A DNA stretch of 64,000 nt from Saturnia japonica (taxonomy: Eukaryota > Arthropoda > Insecta > Lepidoptera > Saturniidae), in contig CM065311.1 in NCBI GenBank assembly GCA_033032175.1, forward strand, positions 4,767,190-4,831,189, read 5' to 3'. Below are positions 60,531 to 64,000 of the stretch, piece after piece. Position 1 is the first letter of the stretch. Each line of letters starts with the position of its first letter. The position numbers and the translations under genes are program-made. The notes beneath the pieces are model-generated. The model was not told where the DNA came from. It saw only the letters and a program-made list of their open reading frames with translations, and did no database searches.

Positions 60531-60755
60531 ATTTGAAATAGCCATGGTAACCTAACACAACATCGATCAGTAATAGAATGTCATAAGTGTTGTCTAAAAA
60601 GTTTTTGTTCGCGCCTTTTTGGTGAGGGGATGAAATTCAATTTGAAACATCCTTGGTAACCTAACACAATATCAATCAGTAACAGAATGTCATAAGTTTT
60701 GTCTAAAAAGTTTTTGTTTCGTGACTTTTTGCTGAGGTAATAAAATTCATTATTG
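60531..60755 (+). repeat. Tandem pair, 109-bp unit
   Basis: ggtaacctaacacaacatcg starts at 60,546 and ggtaacctaacacaatatca at 60,655. Both run through agaatgtcataagt-ttgtct, aaaaagtttttgtt and attcaa/attcat. Confidence 0.85.
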
Positions 60756-61285
60756 CGTGGCACCAAACCTGTTATGTACCATTTTACCATTGCCTATAAC
60801 TTTCCTATCTCATTTTCTCCCATGTTAAATCTTATGAATTTATGTGTCTGTCTCTTTTTACTGTCGCTTTCGTTTTTCATTTCATTCGCTTTTTCGTTTC
60901 ATCGTCTTTCAAATCACAACTATGCTAAAGAGGTTTTAACGTCAAAAACTAACTCGACTCTATAACGCCAACGTTGAACCAAAGCGTCGCCACGCCAGCA
61001 ACCGGTCTGACCCGCCGTATTAAGATGTTTCACGTCAAAATATTATATTAAAATTATATACATGAACAGATACGTTTTAACCTCGAATCCCCTACCTGTA
61101 CCTATACCTGTGTAACTCTATGATGTGAACAATAGATTAATCATAATAATTAGCGACAATGAATGAATATTTTGTTTATAAAAACAACTTGTATGAATTT
61201 TCTAGTTGGTTACTTTATAAGAAAGTGATGAGAATTCAACAGTTTATTCGTTTGTTGACTTGTGACCATAGTTAACGCCTACAAA

Positions 61286-61387
61286 ATGATTTATATACAA
61301 TATTGTATTATGGTTTCTGTTGTATTTCTATCTTATTTCATTCAAAACGTACGATCTGCACCGAAGAGAAATACTGACAATTCAAAG
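61286..61387 (+). CDS. Signal-peptide exon of the unknown secreted protein
   Basis: ATG in acaaaATGa context, 34 codons, donor tcaaag|gttggt. A hydrophobic core of about 15 residues is followed by a small-residue cleavage site and a basic PKR. Confidence 0.6.
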
Positions 61388-62966
61388 GTTGGTAAAATTT
61401 CTGTATTATGATAAAAATAAATGAAAAAGCATATTTATCTGCATTTAAGCCTAATTTTAATTTAACTAACTGCTCTCATTGATTTTGTAATCTTTAAATA
61501 AATAGGCATAAGCAGAATAATTCAATACCTATTTTTGTTCTGTGTTTGTAAAATTATTGACGAGTTTTATTGCTATCAAAAGTGTACATTCACAGATACC
61601 TATACAATGAACTTAAGTAAAAGAGTAGAAAAAAATATAATGGAAAAATGCTAATTTAAAAATATATAACATTCATTAGATTATATGCGTTTAGCATAAC
61701 CCCTTTATGCAATACTCGCAATACTAATCAGATTCTAATACTAATATAAACATAAAAATTTAGTTTTCATATTGACTTTCTTTTCTATCTTTAATTCATA
61801 ATGTTTTATATGGTAAAATTTCCTTTTCACTATATATAAAAAGTATAGTTCAACGAGAAATCGCTACATAATGGAACATTATATAAAACTATTTCTCCTA
61901 CATACATTCTTTTTAATATGCACATAACCTAAAAGCTATTTATAGACCATACCAATATCCATACGTGTAAAAATGCATCCTAAATGTAACTCCAGACTAT
62001 AAACCATATTTATACCAAATTTCATTAAATTCAACCCAATAGTTTTTGCGTGATTGGAGTTCAAACATACCGACAGACAGACAAACGGCCAAACAAGAAT
62101 TTCATAAACTATCTAAATGTGTTTAGTCCATGATTTTAAACCCCGCCCTCCATATTATTTTTTCTTAAATATATTCAATGTACAGATTTCAACTCTTTAA
62201 TCTTTTATTATAAATACAGAAAACCATAACAATGTTCATAAGTGTAGAGAGAGATGCATCATAAATGTACATTAAGATTATAAACTACAATCATACCAAA
62301 TTTCATTCAATTCGGTCCAGTGGTTTATGCGTCATAGGCATACAAATATATAGACCATTTCAAAAACTATTGAAATGTGTTCTTTCTATGATTCTAAAAA
62401 CCTTCTATTATTTTTTCTCAAATATCTTCAGTGTATAAAGATTTCGACTCTTTACTCTATTATTATTAAAAGTATAGATTCTTTCTCTAAGGTGTTTTTT
62501 TTTGGCAACGGCGTATTTCCGTTAATTCTTCATCAAAATTAATGGTTCAACATCATTTTAAAGTTTATTTTCTCAGTTACAAAACATAGAAAAATAGGCT
62601 AAAATTAAAGTTTTTATTTTAAACTTTTTTCAATAATTTTTCATTAAGAACACCATCTGTTGGTACTTATGAAAATATGTTCGAGACGCTATAATAATAT
62701 TTTAACAATCTATTTACCATGACAGCTTTTAGTTAGATTATTTACATTTTATAGTGTGCGAAATATACGCACGGGTCAGCTAGTATATTATTATAATTTA
62801 TGTATTAAAGGACTGATTTTACAGAAAATACACAGCAAGATTATGAAGAACATGTATATAAGTTATACAAGGTTAAACGATGTAAAAGCTTATTTAAATA
62901 AAAATGGTAATGATGTTAATGATTTACTTCATTCGAGGGTTAAGCGACAGGAATCTGCTAGTGCGG
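61286..62966 (+). CDS. Secreted protein precursor of unknown family, first two exons
   Basis: Exon 1 (61,286-61,387) encodes a signal peptide: MIYIQYCIMVSVVFL then SYFIQNVRSA, with cleavage likely after Ala25. Exon 2 (62,825-62,966) joins in phase 0 and encodes a Lys/Asn-rich helix-like stretch (YTRLNDVKAYLNKNGNDVND) ending LLHSRVKRQESASA. RVKR fits a furin-type cleavage site, as in prohormones and growth-factor precursors. It ends with 1 nt carried over (gcgg|gtgagt), so the mature domain is outside the window or beyond what I can find. I do not recognise the family. An acceptor-like gaccatag 15 nt before the ATG suggests an upstream 5' UTR exon. Confidence 0.6.
61920..62480 (+). repeat. Tandem pair, ~276-bp unit, inside the intron of the secreted-protein gene
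   Basis: accata-caatat/gtcat begins near 61,948 and 62,224. Both are followed by ataccaaatttcatt-aattc, a-tggtttatgcgt, catgattt/ctatgattct, ttattttttc-taaatat-ttca and tcaactctttaatc/ctctttactct. A relative of repeat D's end. Confidence 0.7.
62825..62966 (+). CDS. Second exon of the unknown secreted protein, with RVKR site
   Basis: The acceptor is gattttacag and the donor gcgggtgagt. It has 47 full codons plus 1 nt. Both splice sites are good and the phase agrees with exon 1. A separate repeat copy begins about 30 nt downstream. Confidence 0.6.
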
Positions 62967-62994
62967 GTGAGTAACAGTTTTTGTTATACAGTCT

Positions 62995-63195
62995 TGTAAT
63001 ACCGTAAGTGTCAATAGCGCGTTGCCGACCTTGAACCTCAAGGAGCTCTGGAAGCCTAACTAATCACAGGCACACAACACACGGTTATTTGACTGCGACC
63101 TTCTGTAGGGCGGAGGTATTCCCACCAGTTGGACTGCTCCAAATAAAGAGAAATCTCCAAAGAAAAATCTCTGTGCTCCACCTAAGTCTCCACTT
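62995..63195 (+). repeat. Dispersed repeat family E, copy 3
   Basis: gcgttgccgaccttgaacct, ggagctctggaagcc, actgcgaccttctgtagggc and ggaggtattcccaccagt match the copies at 33.2 and 52.7 kb. Confidence 0.7.
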
Positions 63196-63784
63196 GTTAT
63201 ACATTAACGATACCTTCGGATCTGTAGATATGCATTATGGTGACTTCATGGCTTTTGTGTTGCCATCTAAAATAAATGTGTTTATAATTTTTGTGTTAAT
63301 TTTTGTTGTCCTAGAAGTATCTACTTGACTTGTAAACTGGCAATCGAAATTTAAAATTGATTGTTATAGAAGCTCGTTAGCTCTAAGAATAATTAGTTAG
63401 CATAAGCATAAGTCGTCATATCTTTGCCGTATTGTGAAGTTGTAGAACTGACTTCTGGCCAGTGTGTTCCCTTCTTCCTACAACATGGAGTCCTTCAAAC
63501 GTAACGTGAACAGCAAGCCAGTATGACAGCGACAACTATTATAGCAATGGGTTGTACATCCCTTGATGGTCGCCGATGTTCTTGGATTGCACTGAGTTCA
63601 TTTCACTCACACAATACATACATATTAAGGATACATATACATTGATCTTATTTTACATTCCTCATGGATGATTGTTTATTTACCATTGTTTAATTTACGT
63701 ACTTCAGTGTTGTTTGTACGGCTTTTACAGTGGTCATAGGAGTACCCATTTTAGTTAATGTTTTAGGTAATACGTAACAATGCA

Positions 63785-64000
63785 GTTCGAGCAATCTACA
63801 ACATGAGACCTCGGGAATAACTAAAGAACAAGTTCCACGAATTTACTATCTTAACATTGCCCGCCCAATACAATCTTGATAATTTAATGTGTATTCGTAA
63901 AAACTTTGACGAGCTAGGTTTTGTCAAAGACCAGCACAGTTTTAATACTAGAAATTGGCATAAATTTGTCGTACCGCGTTTCAGAATTAGTAAGACTATT
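63785..64000 (+). mobile_element. Non-LTR retrotransposon fragment running off the window
   Basis: The + strand encodes VRAIYNMRPRE, a stop, then LKNKFHEFTILTLPAQYN, RKNFDELGFVKDQH and FRISKT. This is homologous to the fragment at 17.1-17.8 kb (IYNMRPRESLKNKFQEF). An in-frame TAA after RPRE shows it is dead. Confidence 0.75.

Larger units (their letters stand above)
54720..61285. other. Non-coding region between the CCP1 start and the next + strand gene
   Basis: Should hold the CCP1 promoter and 5' UTR and the promoter of the gene at 61.3 kb. Apart from the CpG-rich patch at 56.8 kb and a tandem repeat at 60.5 kb it is AT-rich and I recognise nothing. A 51-nt exon-like segment on the - strand (58,968-59,018, Lys-rich, bounded by gcacag and atgtaagt) is possible but unsupported. 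Confidence 0.5.

Overview
The window looks like nuclear DNA from a moth or butterfly. It is AT-rich, intron-rich and crowded with short non-LTR, SINE-like and MITE-like debris of the kind common in Lepidoptera. No bacterial gene, rRNA, tRNA or CRISPR array was seen. The order call is an inference from repeat style and gene content; no search was run.

Left part (about 6.3-15.9 kb, + strand): five exons with matching phases encode the C-terminal ~328 residues of a C-type lectin domain protein. The last exon adds a Pro/His/acidic low-complexity tail. The signal-peptide exon was not found and may lie in the first 6 kb or outside the window.

Main gene (54.7 down to 18.1 kb, - strand): nineteen exons assemble in phase into cytosolic carboxypeptidase 1 (AGTPBP1/NNA1, a tubulin deglutamylase). 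It has a helical N-terminal half, an acidic linker, the CCP N-domain and the first part of the M14 zinc peptidase domain (HPGE). Two features stand out. Exons 5 and 6 are tandem duplicates with identical phases, separated by only 31 nt. That is too short for a normal intron, so they are probably mutually exclusive alternatives. The exons coding the rest of the catalytic domain are not visible; either the gene is cut short here or it continues past the opposite-strand lectin gene.

Intron 1 (about 22.7 kb) carries a young, apparently complete BEL/Pao LTR retrotransposon at 40,535-47,183, antisense to the host gene. It has 534/546-bp LTRs with about three substitutions, a 5-bp target duplication (attat), a tRNA-Tyr primer-binding site, a polypurine tract and an intact 1,832-aa Gag-Pol frame.

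Right part (54.7-64 kb): non-coding sequence with a CpG-rich patch at 56.8 kb, then the first two exons (61,286-62,966, + strand) of an unrecognised secreted protein with a signal peptide and an RVKR furin-like site. A non-LTR retrotransposon fragment runs off the right edge. The remaining space is degenerate repeats, several as dispersed families or local tandem pairs.
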